DNA from: JAGOBX01 sp017999075 [NCBI: Candidatus Babelota bacterium]
GTDB taxonomy: Bacteria > JAGOBX01
Direction: 5' to 3'
Length of the DNA: 5,115 nt
NCBI GenBank assembly: GCA_017999075.1
Contig: JAGOBX010000298.1
Location: forward strand, 1-5,115
In this document: positions 1-5,115 of the stretch, one piece after another
Position numbering within the stretch: the stretch's first letter is position 1
Layout of the letters: the number at the start of each line of letters is the position of its first letter
Notes under the pieces: model-generated
The model's database searches: none
What the model was told of the DNA's origin: nothing
What the model saw: only the letters and a program-made list of their open reading frames with translations
Translations under genes and position numbers: made by a program

Positions 1-73
1 GATAATTATATACTTCAATTGCGCAACCTATTACTTCATAAACCAATTCTTTATATATTAAATTTGTTTCCAT
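1..73 (-). CDS. GxxExxY-family protein, N-terminal fragment (cut by left window edge)
   Basis: Reading from an ATG at 73 down to the window edge gives 24 residues, METNLIYKELVYEVIGCAIE followed by VYNY, with no stop. This matches the start of the GxxExxY family (small proteins of about 125 residues, predicted PD-(D/E)XK nuclease fold), where the pattern is a short leader, then helix residues 'ELxYxVIGxAIEVxxxLGPG'. Here G16-C-A-I-E20-V-Y is the conserved segment. The catalytic part lies outside the window, so I cannot tell whether the gene is complete. No Shine-Dalgarno is visible: the bases before the ATG are an A-run and then the end of palindromic repeat copy A, which stops 3 nt before the start codon. 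Family members' biochemical role is not established, so the nuclease activity is inference from fold prediction. The family call rests on a short but characteristic match. Confidence 0.72.
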   Translation of the reverse strand, partial: METNLIYKELVYEVIGCAIEVYNY

Positions 74-76
74 TTT

Positions 77-149
77 TTTATTCGCGATAATTCGCGGGAA
101 TTCGCGGGAGAAAAATTTCCCCGCTAATTTACGCGAATCTACGCTAATA
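77..149. repeat. Palindromic 10-bp-register repeat, copy A (73 bp)
   Basis: This is one of two nearly identical copies; the other is at 243-314, and they differ by one substitution and one extra C here. Three TTCGCG hexamers begin at 81, 91 and 101, exactly 10 bp apart. After an A/T loop come mirror-image hexamers CGCTAA (122), CGCGAA (132) and CGCTAA (142). The centre can fold as GCGGG (104-108) with CCCGC (120-124). The extra C shifts the right arm by one base, so the left and right arms are 21 rather than 20 bp apart. The element is clearly richer in G+C than its surroundings. It ends 3 nt before the ATG of the GxxExxY gene and so replaces that gene's expected ribosome-binding region. It resembles REP/BIME- or MITE-like dispersed palindromes; no terminal target-site duplication is obvious. 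Confidence 0.9.
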
Positions 150-194
150 ATAATATAGTTATAAAAATATATCTAATATGCATTTTCAATTTAT

Positions 195-236
195 TTATTA
201 CTTTATTCTTTTATTACTTTATTCTTTTATTGCTTT
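195..236. repeat. 16-bp tandem repeat, about 2.6 units
   Basis: Two perfect head-to-tail units of TTATTACTTTATTCTT occupy 195-210 and 211-226. A third, decaying unit starts at 227, matching its first ten bases with one A-to-G change before diverging. It lies in the low-complexity pyrimidine-rich spacer between the two palindromic repeats. The unit length is not a multiple of three and no reading frame crosses it convincingly. It is probably a slippage-prone non-coding microsatellite whose copy number may vary between strains. Confidence 0.85.
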
Positions 237-242
237 TGTTTC

Positions 243-314
243 TTTATTCGCGATAATTCGCGGGGATTCGCGGGAGAAAAATTTCCCGCTAATTTACGCG
301 AATCTACGCTAATA
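243..314. repeat. Palindromic 10-bp-register repeat, copy B (72 bp)
   Basis: This is the second copy of the element at 77-149, in the same orientation, with start-to-start spacing of 166 bp. TTCGCG hexamers begin at 247, 257 and 267. Mirrored hexamers CGCTAA, CGCGAA and CGCTAA begin at 287, 297 and 307. All three pairs are symmetric about position 279.5. The middle pair is perfectly complementary and the other two each carry one mismatch. The core is a GCGGGA/TCCCGC stem (270-275 with 284-289) around an 8-nt A/T loop. A hand count gives 31 G+C of 72, against strongly AT-rich flanks. As it lies downstream of the glycosyltransferase stop at 385, its hairpin could also end or stabilise that transcript, but no T-tract follows it directly on the minus strand. 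Confidence 0.9.
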
Positions 315-354
315 TCAATAAAATAATTATATTGTCCCAACCGTAAAAATCAAT

Positions 355-368
355 AAAAATATATTTTT
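355..368. other. A/T-only perfect palindrome after the glycosyltransferase stop
   Basis: Five As, TATA and five Ts form a 14-bp perfect self-complementary sequence 16 nt beyond the glycosyltransferase stop codon. A hairpin made only of A-T pairs is a weak terminator, and such palindromes arise often by chance in DNA this AT-rich. The rest of 315-384 contains nothing else I can name. Confidence 0.3.
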
Positions 369-384
369 CAATTTTCATTTTTCA

Positions 385-1353
385 TTACAAATCATTATAT
401 TCTTCTTTCATCACCCAATTTATCAAATTTTTATCTTTTCGAAGTTGAACCTGATGGAACAGCCAGCCATTAAAATACGATTTTTTCTGGATTTGCTGAA
501 AAAAGTCATATTTTTGCAAACAAACATCTTTCAAAAACTTCAGGTAATTCCACAAAATTTTAACTGCTAATTTATTTGATACGCATCCTTTTTGACGTGT
601 ATAAAAATAAGAATCTGAAATTCCCTGCATAAAACATCTTTTCCGGATATATTCAAACGTCATTCTTGATTGAGGAACAAAATGATATACTGAAATTTTC
701 GGGTTGAACATAATTTTATAATTCATTTTCTTAACTTCTTTTGAAACATACGTTTCTCCATCGCCCCTGTATTTCAATAATTCATCAGGCATACTGTCAG
801 GATGGAACCCGCATATTTTCATTAAAACATTTTTTCTGATAATATAATTACATCCCCAGACATACACAGGATTAATTTCTTTTATTTGGTTTCCGAAATC
901 CAGAATGCTGAAAATACTGACATATTTCCCGTATTCATTATAATTCCATATTTTATCAAACCATACAGGCGGCGCAGTTTCAAAATCAGGAAAATTATTA
1001 CCTCCTGCAAGAGCTGTCTCAGGGTTTTGAAAAGTTTCTGAAATACCTTCCAGCCATTTATCTCCAACCTTAACATCATCGTCTATATAGGCAATTATAT
1101 TACCTTTTGATAATTTCATTCCAAGATTTCTTCCTATGTGCAATCCTTTTTTTTCTTCAAACACATAACTGAAATTTTTAAATTTATTTTTAAACAGCAT
1201 AGCTGTATCTTTAGTATTATCAGACGAACCATTATCAACAACGATTATTTCAAATTTATCTGGTTCAAAATTTTGAGAATATAATGAATCAAGAGCTAAA
1301 ATCAATCTGTCAGCTCTGTTTCTTGTAGGAATAATAACTGATATAAAACTCAT
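385..1353 (-). CDS. Family 2 (GT-A fold) glycosyltransferase
   Basis: This 322-residue protein should transfer a sugar from a nucleotide-sugar donor to a growing glycan or protein on the cytoplasmic side of the membrane. The N-terminal half is a textbook GT2 domain: VIIPTRNR at residues 6-13, VVDNGSSDNT at 38-47 for nucleotide binding, and YIDDDV at 89-94 carrying the metal-binding DxD. GCNYIIRKNV at 167-176 and the acidic GDGET at 197-201 occupy the acceptor-site/catalytic-base region. I see no membrane segment or signal peptide, so it is probably cytosolic or peripherally bound. The C-terminal part (about 230-322) is basic and aromatic. The ATG at 1353 sits 7 residues before the first strand's IPT motif, as expected; the upstream GGCGG is only a weak ribosome-binding match. 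A methyltransferase gene precedes it by 104 nt, suggesting a glycan-modification pair. Donor and acceptor cannot be read from the sequence. Confidence 0.93.
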   Translation of the reverse strand: MSFISVIIPTRNRADRLILALDSLYSQNFEPDKFEIIVVDNGSSDNTKDTAMLFKNKFKNFSYVFEEKKGLHIGRNLGMKLSKGNIIAYIDDDVKVGDKWLEGISETFQNPETALAGGNNFPDFETAPPVWFDKIWNYNEYGKYVSIFSILDFGNQIKEINPVYVWGCNYIIRKNVLMKICGFHPDSMPDELLKYRGDGETYVSKEVKKMNYKIMFNPKISVYHFVPQSRMTFEYIRKRCFMQGISDSYFYTRQKGCVSNKLAVKILWNYLKFLKDVCLQKYDFFQQIQKKSYFNGWLFHQVQLRKDKNLINWVMKEEYNDL

Positions 1354-1401
1354 AATACCAAACCGCCGTCAAAATTACTAAAATATGTAGTTTGGTTTAA
1401 T

Positions 1402-1453
1402 GCTAATCCGCTAATTTCGAAAATCATTTTCATAATTTTGAAAGCTGATTAGT
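1402..1453. repeat. Imperfect inverted repeat between methyltransferase and glycosyltransferase genes
   Basis: The left arm (1402-1424) and the reverse complement of the right arm (1435-1453) align along nearly their full length as CTAATC-N-GCT-TT-C-AAAAT, with a two-base bulge, a one-base bulge and a mismatch. They enclose a loop of about 10 nt. The hairpin begins 4 nt past the methyltransferase stop codon and about 50 nt before the glycosyltransferase start. It could be an attenuator, a weak terminator or an mRNA-stability element. No clear T-run follows it on the minus strand, so a strong intrinsic terminator is unlikely. The left arm also contains CCGCTAATTT, identical to ten bases of the right arm of the large palindromic repeats. 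Confidence 0.5.
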
Positions 1454-1457
1454 ATAA

Positions 1458-2429
1458 CTATTTATTTTTTTCGCAATACAACATAAAAAAACAATAAATT
1501 CTCTGATTTTTATAATGTTTCATTATATCAATCATATTTTTAAAATATATTACATATCCTTTCATATTTTCAGGAAGTTTAAAAAAAATTCTTTCTTTAA
1601 AAATTTCAGGAGAATAATGACGTGAAAACGGAGCTTTATACTGGTCGTCACGCCATACTTTTTTAGCGCCGTCATCAATAATTATATTTTTAGAATCACA
1701 ATAAGGGCTTGTTGAAATAAAAAACGTTTTATCAAGATAAAGCGGGATAATTCCGAACCTTCCATTTTTTTTTAAAATTCTTGAAGATTCAGACAAAAAG
1801 TTAACATCAGCGTTTCCCATAAAACATTCATAAGCGCACTGCATTGAAATAACATCGCAGAATTCATCAGGCAATTTCGTATTTGCAGCATCAGCGCCGA
1901 TATTGATTCCATTTATTCCATCAGGATAGCTCAAATCCAATCTGTATGATTTTATATTTTTTTTATTCAGTATATCAGCCCACGGACTTCCTGCTGCTGC
2001 AAAATCAATATAAACATTTTTTTCTGAAATATTCAAATATTTATAATTCAAATAATGTTCCAGGCATTTTTCTATAAACACATCTCCGCCATTTTTATAA
2101 AACGGCTGTATTTCAGAGAATTCATTCATCCATTTTTCAAAATCTTCAATATCAATTTTTTCTTCTTTAACAGGAACATTTAATTCAACAAGTTGATTTT
2201 TGATATCTTCAAATATTCCTGCATTTTCATAAGGATTTTGATAATTGTTATGATATGACTGCCTGTTTTCAATAGGTCCTGTATGCAGATCAATTAATTG
2301 CGGAACAATTATACTCAATTTAGCTTCTACTTCTTTCTCAACAATTTTTTTTAAATCAAACCCTAATGTTTTTTTTAATACTATATCAGCAATTTTTTTT
2401 ATTCCAGATTTCATTTTAGAAGGTTTCAT
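1458..2429 (-). CDS. SAM-dependent class I methyltransferase-like protein
   Basis: The C-terminal two-thirds follows the Rossmann methyltransferase plan. Numbered from the ATG at 2429, a motif I-like strand and loop YIDFAAAGSPW is at 140-150, an acidic end of strand 2 in YRLDLSYP at 162-169, and GADAANTKLPDEFCDVISMQ at 178-197. ESSRILKKNGRFGIIPL at 214-230 matches the 'RvLKpGGrf' signature of the Methyltransf_11 type. The usual GxGxG of motif I is replaced by AAAGSP, so SAM binding is probable rather than certain. The first 100 residues are lysine-rich and helical, unlike the core, and may be a docking extension. A TTG at 2441 would add four residues, but its GGGG lies only 2 nt upstream; I prefer the ATG. 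The neighbouring GT2 gene points to O- or N-methylation of a sugar or other surface-glycan component, which is inference. Confidence 0.72.
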   Translation of the reverse strand: MKPSKMKSGIKKIADIVLKKTLGFDLKKIVEKEVEAKLSIIVPQLIDLHTGPIENRQSYHNNYQNPYENAGIFEDIKNQLVELNVPVKEEKIDIEDFEKWMNEFSEIQPFYKNGGDVFIEKCLEHYLNYKYLNISEKNVYIDFAAAGSPWADILNKKNIKSYRLDLSYPDGINGINIGADAANTKLPDEFCDVISMQCAYECFMGNADVNFLSESSRILKKNGRFGIIPLYLDKTFFISTSPYCDSKNIIIDDGAKKVWRDDQYKAPFSRHYSPEIFKERIFFKLPENMKGYVIYFKNMIDIMKHYKNQRIYCFFMLYCEKNK

Positions 2430-2500
2430 ATTCAGAAACAAATCCCCGCCATATTTTCACTAAATTTCGTAAACTAATTATTTAAAAACGCAATACCGTT

Positions 2501-3085
2501 TCATAAAAACCATTTATCTTTCAATTCCGCAGGCTTATACGAATCAAGGTATTTAAAAGCATCACTTATATTTTCCGCAACATAATACAACCCGCTGTAA
2601 TCAGAATGCGTAAATTTTTTTTCATAAACATTTTCAAAAAATTCCAATAATTTACTGTAAAAATCAGAAGTATTAATTATTATTATAGGTTTATTATGAA
2701 TTTTTAATTGTTTTAATGTTAATATTTCAACAAATTCTTCAAGAGTTCCGTAACCGCCCGGTAAAACAAAAAAAACATCAGCTGCAGATTCCATTACCTG
2801 TTTACGTTCTCTTAAATCTTTGGTTACAATAAGTTCATCGCATTTTAAGTATGCTATTCCGGCTTTATGCAAATATTCAGGTATTACTCCTATAACCTTT
2901 CCGCAATTATTTTTAACTGATTCTGCAATAGCTCCCATCAAACCTATACTTGCGCCTCCATAGACAAGCGTCTTTCCAGTTCCGGCAATTTTTTTACCAA
3001 GTTCTATTGCTGGTTTGTAATATATCTCATCAATCGCATTTGACGATGAACAATATACGCAAATATTATTATATTCTGATGTCAT
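2501..3085 (-). CDS. LOG family protein (TIGR00730-type nucleoside 5'-monophosphate phosphoribohydrolase)
   Basis: LOG enzymes hydrolyse the N-glycosidic bond of adenosine- or cytokinin-type nucleoside monophosphates, releasing the base and ribose 5-phosphate. The 194-residue length is normal for the small bacterial type. The Rossmann-like core starts with ICVYCSSS (8-15), then VYGGASIGLMG (41-51). The family's catalytic and phosphate-binding signatures are intact: RERK at 92-95 with M98, and PGGYGTLEE at 109-117. No signal peptide or membrane segment is present, so it is cytosolic. The ATG at 3085 puts the first beta-strand at residue 8, as usual; only an A-rich weak ribosome-binding region precedes it. 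It lies 90 nt after proC and 59 nt before the nearest possible methyltransferase stretch, so co-transcription with either is possible. Many bacterial members are annotated 'lysine decarboxylase' in error; the motifs here support phosphoribohydrolase. The physiological substrate is unknown. Confidence 0.93.
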   Translation of the reverse strand: MTSEYNNICVYCSSSNAIDEIYYKPAIELGKKIAGTGKTLVYGGASIGLMGAIAESVKNNCGKVIGVIPEYLHKAGIAYLKCDELIVTKDLRERKQVMESAADVFFVLPGGYGTLEEFVEILTLKQLKIHNKPIIIINTSDFYSKLLEFFENVYEKKFTHSDYSGLYYVAENISDAFKYLDSYKPAELKDKWFL

Positions 3086-3126
3086 TTTTAATCTGATTTT
3101 TTTTATAATTTAAACGAATTACATAA

Positions 3127-3143
3127 CTGAAAATTATTTTCAG
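3127..3143 (-). terminator. Short perfect hairpin after proC (weak terminator candidate)
   Basis: CTGAAAA and TTTTCAG are perfectly complementary around a 3-nt loop, 33 nt beyond the proC stop codon and 41 nt before the LOG start. The stem is only 7 bp with two G-C pairs. On the minus strand it is followed by TTATGTAATT rather than a clean T-tract. It may be a weak terminator or just chance symmetry. Confidence 0.25.
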
Positions 3144-3175
3144 ATTTGAGTTTGAAAATTAAATCCAATATTATT

Positions 3176-3988
3176 TTATTTCCCAAGTTCATCAGCTTTA
3201 TTTTTAGCTGATTTTACAGCTTCAATTACGGTTTCTTCAAATTTATGTTCTGAAAAACATTTTATAGCTGCTTCAGTAGTTCCTCCGGGAGAAGTAACTT
3301 TACGCCGAAGCTGTTCAGCGGAATCATTCGATTCAATCATTAATTTTGAAGCTCCTTCAATTGTAGAATAAACTAAAGTTCTGGATGATTCATAATCAAA
3401 TCCCAAAGATTGAGCAGCTTTTATAAAACATTCGGCAAAATAAAACAAATAAGCAGGACCGCTTCCGCTTACAGCAGTAATCAAATTCATTTGTTCTTCT
3501 ACTTCCACAACTAAAACTTTTCCAAGAGACTCAAAAATATTTTTGATGATTGTTTTTTCAGCATCATTTATAAATTCATTAAAATATATTCCTGACATTC
3601 CTTTGAATACAAGAGCAGGAGTATTCGGCATTATCCTTACTATTTTCAAATTATTTTTTCCATCAGCAAATTCCGAAATTTTATTCACTGATATTCCGGC
3701 AGCTATTGAAACAAGTATATGTTTTGATAAAATATATTCTTTTATTTCTTTAAATAATCCGCTGAAATTCTGAGGTTTGACAGATAAAATTATATATTCC
3801 GATTTTTCAAACAATTGTTTATAAGTTTCACACGCTTTAATTTTTTTTGATGCTGAAACAAATTTTTCAATTTTAGTTTTATCAATATCAATAACAGATA
3901 TTTCTAAATCCTTTATTTTTCCTGATTTTAAAATACCATTCAATATGGCTTCAGCCATATTGCCGCATCCTATTATTCCTAATTTCAT
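3176..3988 (-). CDS. proC: Pyrroline-5-carboxylate reductase
   Basis: ProC catalyses the last step of proline biosynthesis, NAD(P)H-dependent reduction of 1-pyrroline-5-carboxylate to L-proline, in the cytosol as an oligomer. At 270 residues it has the standard length. The dinucleotide-binding motif GIIGCGNMAEAI is at 4-15, VKPQ at 70-73, SIAAGIS at 94-100 and IMPNTPA at 119-125. The dimerisation domain carries VSGSGPAYLFYF at 173-184 and the diagnostic stretch VTSPGGTTEAAI at 231-242. Every catalytic and substrate-binding landmark I can check is present, so it should be active. The ATG at 3988 is fixed by the Rossmann motif beginning at residue 4 and by an AAGGGA ribosome-binding site at 3998-4003, 9 nt upstream. 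It starts 27 nt after the stop of the MocA-like gene, so the two are probably co-transcribed. No proA or proB is visible nearby. Confidence 0.98.
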   Translation of the reverse strand: MKLGIIGCGNMAEAILNGILKSGKIKDLEISVIDIDKTKIEKFVSASKKIKACETYKQLFEKSEYIILSVKPQNFSGLFKEIKEYILSKHILVSIAAGISVNKISEFADGKNNLKIVRIMPNTPALVFKGMSGIYFNEFINDAEKTIIKNIFESLGKVLVVEVEEQMNLITAVSGSGPAYLFYFAECFIKAAQSLGFDYESSRTLVYSTIEGASKLMIESNDSAEQLRRKVTSPGGTTEAAIKCFSEHKFEETVIEAVKSAKNKADELGK

Positions 3989-4015
3989 AATATTTTTTCC
4001 CTTGTTTTTATTTTT

Positions 4016-4675
4016 CTAATCTAAATGAACAAATTCAGTTATTCCTTCATATTGTTTTAAAAATTCAGTAAAAGAATTTAATTTATATTTTTTCAGTTCA
4101 TCCATAATGTTCCGATTTATTATTACCGGATTTATATATTTCCCGTTTTTTAATGGTATTGCTATACTCTTGTTTGCAGCAGTTTCATATTTATTAATTA
4201 ATTTTTCTATCATTTCAAACGAAACATATTCCTGATTAAAAAATGAGATTAAAAAAAAATCTGTGTTTGGCGAAGCTGCGTTTCCTGCAGCTTTTAATAA
4301 CGGAACAGTTGAATTTTCATAATGATCAATCTCAATATATTTGAATTCCATATTCAAAGCTTTCAGATAAGTTTTCATAAAACCAGTTTCTGAAGTCACT
4401 ATAACTATTGTCTGATCAATAGCATTATAATTGAATATCCTGGATACGTTATTGAAAAAATTCGCATTATCTTCAGGATTTATATTTCTTGCGGCAATAA
4501 GTATTCTTGTCATCAATTTATATTTTTTTAAAAAATCAAAATTATATTTTTCACGCGAACTGATGGTTTTATATTCGTCAGTCATCATATCAAATTCCAG
4601 TAATTCTTCTTTGAACAAAGTTTCCCTGAACATTAAACCTTTATCAGTTAACAATTCAAGATATTTTGTTTTCAT
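4016..4675 (-). CDS. Degenerate MocA/MobA-like nucleotidyltransferase-fold protein of unknown function
   Basis: No intact family signature is present, but from about residue 56 the 219-residue protein tracks the layout of MocA-type (molybdopterin cytidylyltransferase-like, NTP_transf_3) proteins. RILIAARN at 57-64 stands where 'ILAAGxSxRMG' is expected, and QTIVIVTSE at 88-96 where 'VIVVTG' is. VPLLKAAGNA at 124-133 replaces 'SLxxGL'. DFFLISFFNQEYVSFEMIEKLINKY at 139-163 corresponds to the 'VLLGDQPLVS' strand and helix. IAIPLKNGKYINPVII at 171-186 corresponds to 'VPxYxGxxGHPVLF', and FTEFLKQYEGITEFVHLD to the C-terminal helix and strand. The glycine/arginine loop and the catalytic GDQP aspartate are lost (FFNQ), so transferase activity is doubtful. 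Residues 1-55 match nothing I know. The ATG at 4675 has GGAAG 9 nt upstream. It lies 27 nt before proC. The homology is read by eye; a structural prediction could overturn it. Confidence 0.55.
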   Translation of the reverse strand: MKTKYLELLTDKGLMFRETLFKEELLEFDMMTDEYKTISSREKYNFDFLKKYKLMTRILIAARNINPEDNANFFNNVSRIFNYNAIDQTIVIVTSETGFMKTYLKALNMEFKYIEIDHYENSTVPLLKAAGNAASPNTDFFLISFFNQEYVSFEMIEKLINKYETAANKSIAIPLKNGKYINPVIINRNIMDELKKYKLNSFTEFLKQYEGITEFVHLD

Positions 4676-4735
4676 AGTTTACCGCTTCCAAAATAATATA
4701 TTTTGAATTCATTTAAAATTAATGATATTGCGCAT

Positions 4736-4930
4736 CTAATTTTTATTTAAATATTCGGAATTGAAAACTTTTACAGTATTCAAAAGTTTTTCATATGTAT
4801 TATAAGTCATAAAAACATATTCAGGTTTATCATTATCAATTATCACAAAAGGTTCATCATCTGTCAGTTCCTTGATAACAGAGTTAATATTTTTGTGAAT
4901 TTTATCCATTGAAACTATATTTTCAATCAT
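4736..4930 (-). CDS. Phd/YefM-family antitoxin-like protein, no adjacent toxin
   Basis: The 64-residue protein (from ATG 4930) has the Phd/YefM pattern. A short first strand (MIENIVSMDKIHKNINSVIKEL) is followed by the hairpin EPFVIIDNDKPEYVFMTYNTYEKLL, where family members have 'xPvvITxnGkPxAVLvSyexYExL'. Such proteins bind DNA as dimers through the N-terminal half, repress their own operon and neutralise a RelE/YoeB- or Doc-type toxin through the C-terminal tail. No toxin gene follows: 60 nt downstream the MocA-like gene begins, and no such ORF is visible on the plus strand. The C-terminal tail is short (about 15 residues after YEKLL), which fits a solitary regulator or a relic. A TTG at 4936 could add two residues; AGG lies 4 nt before it and 10 nt before the ATG. 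I chose the ATG for its stronger start codon. Confidence 0.75.
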   Translation of the reverse strand: MIENIVSMDKIHKNINSVIKELTDDEPFVIIDNDKPEYVFMTYNTYEKLLNTVKVFNSEYLNKN

Positions 4931-4976
4931 AGCCAATTTACCTAAAATAAAAATTTTATTTGCAAACTTACAAATA

Positions 4977-5012
4977 ATAATATATTATGTATTAAATTTT
5001 TTATAAAATCAA
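4977..5012 (-). promoter_or_regulatory. Possible sigma-70 promoter with overlapping palindrome upstream of the antitoxin
   Basis: Read on the minus strand, TTGATT (5012-5007) and CATAAT (4989-4984) are separated by exactly 17 nt and lie about 50 nt before the antitoxin start. A perfect 12-bp palindrome, ATAATATATTAT (4977-4988), overlaps the -10 hexamer. That would suit an operator for an autoregulating Phd/YefM dimer. The sequence is almost all A/T, so chance matches are easy to find and the assignment is tentative. Confidence 0.3.
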
Positions 5013-5022
5013 ATAAAAAATA

Positions 5023-5115
5023 TTATATATGGTAAATTTTTTCAAATTCAGATTTAACCAATTCATGATAAAAATATACTGGAAATATTTCGGAAGCTGC
5101 CTGAATCCTGTATAT
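5023..5115 (-). CDS. C-terminal fragment of an unrecognised protein (cut by right window edge)
   Basis: Reading inward from the right edge, one frame gives 30 residues, beginning IYRIQAASEIFPVYFYHELV and ending KSEFEKIYHI, before a TAA at 5025-5023. The mix of charged and hydrophobic residues and the GAA/AAA codons look like a real protein end. A second minus-strand frame is also open to the edge but reads less like a protein. No family is recognisable from so short a piece. The stop is 92 nt before the antitoxin ATG, so the two genes could be separate transcription units with a promoter between them. Confidence 0.45.
   Translation of the reverse strand: MYRIQAASEIFPVYFYHELVKSEFEKIYHI

Noticed and set aside
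77-314. CRISPR-like array from two similar repeats with a spacer
   Set aside because: Only two copies, each 72-73 bp and internally palindromic, with a spacer that itself contains a tandem repeat; no cas gene is nearby.
882-1079. Second minus-strand frame of 65 codons inside the glycosyltransferase gene
   Set aside because: It overlaps the intact GT2 domain in another frame and has no family resemblance.
2442-2500. Regulatory signal between LOG and methyltransferase genes
   Set aside because: I saw no hairpin, T-tract or convincing promoter in these 59 bases.
3086-3175. Promoter for the LOG gene in the gap after proC
   Set aside because: Several TATAAT-like strings occur, but none has a -35 partner better than chance in this base composition.
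3543-3773. Plus-strand open frame of 76 codons
   Set aside because: It is entirely antisense to conserved proC sequence, so the open frame is a by-product of proC codons.
4431-4706. Plus-strand open frame of 91 codons
   Set aside because: It lies antisense within the MocA-like gene, has no recognisable family, is rich in I/L/S/F as expected from reversed AT-rich codons, and lacks a convincing start signal.
4016-4930. Antitoxin plus 219-residue protein as a new toxin-antitoxin pair
   Set aside because: The 60-nt gap, the size of the second protein, its likely GT-A-type fold and its tight spacing to proC argue against a toxin role. I kept this only as an alternative to test.
1-5115. tRNA, rRNA or known riboswitch
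   Set aside because: No cloverleaf with a TTCGA-type loop, rRNA-like stretch or recognisable riboswitch core was seen in the intergenic regions on either strand.

Overview
The window is very AT-rich bacterial DNA. Every gene I can support lies on the minus strand, so the genes read from right to left. Codon choice is strongly A/T-ending, TGG is used for Trp and TGA as a stop (end of the LOG gene), so the ordinary bacterial code applies. No rRNA, tRNA or phylogenetic marker is present and I cannot name the organism. Low GC, uncharacterised proteins, a GxxExxY-type gene and dispersed TTCGCG/TTAGCG palindromes suggest a free-living or host-associated bacterium from a lineage such as Elusimicrobiota, Bacteroidota/Ignavibacteria or a similar low-GC group. 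That is an impression, not a demonstrated assignment.

In transcription order from the right edge: (i) the last 30 codons of an unrecognised protein (5023-5115); (ii) a small Phd/YefM-type antitoxin with no toxin gene beside it (4736-4930); (iii) a protein that keeps the outline of a MocA/MobA-like nucleotidyltransferase but has lost the catalytic motifs (4016-4675); (iv) proC, pyrroline-5-carboxylate reductase, 27 nt further on (3176-3988); (v) a LOG-family phosphoribohydrolase (2501-3085); (vi) a SAM-dependent methyltransferase-like protein (1458-2429); (vii) a family-2 glycosyltransferase (385-1353); (viii) a gene-free 311-bp stretch holding two copies of a 72-73 bp palindromic repeat; and (ix) the first 24 codons of a GxxExxY-family protein running off the left edge (1-73).

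The MocA-like gene and proC are probably one transcript. ProC makes proline and LOG removes ribose-phosphate from nucleoside monophosphates; both look intact and housekeeping. The methyltransferase and glycosyltransferase look like a small accessory pair for a surface glycan or glycosylated product, separated by an imperfect inverted repeat.

The most distinctive feature is the repeat pair at the left. Each copy has three TTCGCG hexamers exactly 10 bp apart, a short A/T loop, and three mirrored CGCTAA/CGCGAA hexamers also 10 bp apart. In copy B all hexamer pairs share one centre of symmetry. Copy A ends 3 nt before the start codon of the GxxExxY gene, which has no Shine-Dalgarno sequence of its own. 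The repeat and that predicted nuclease-fold protein may therefore be functionally connected.
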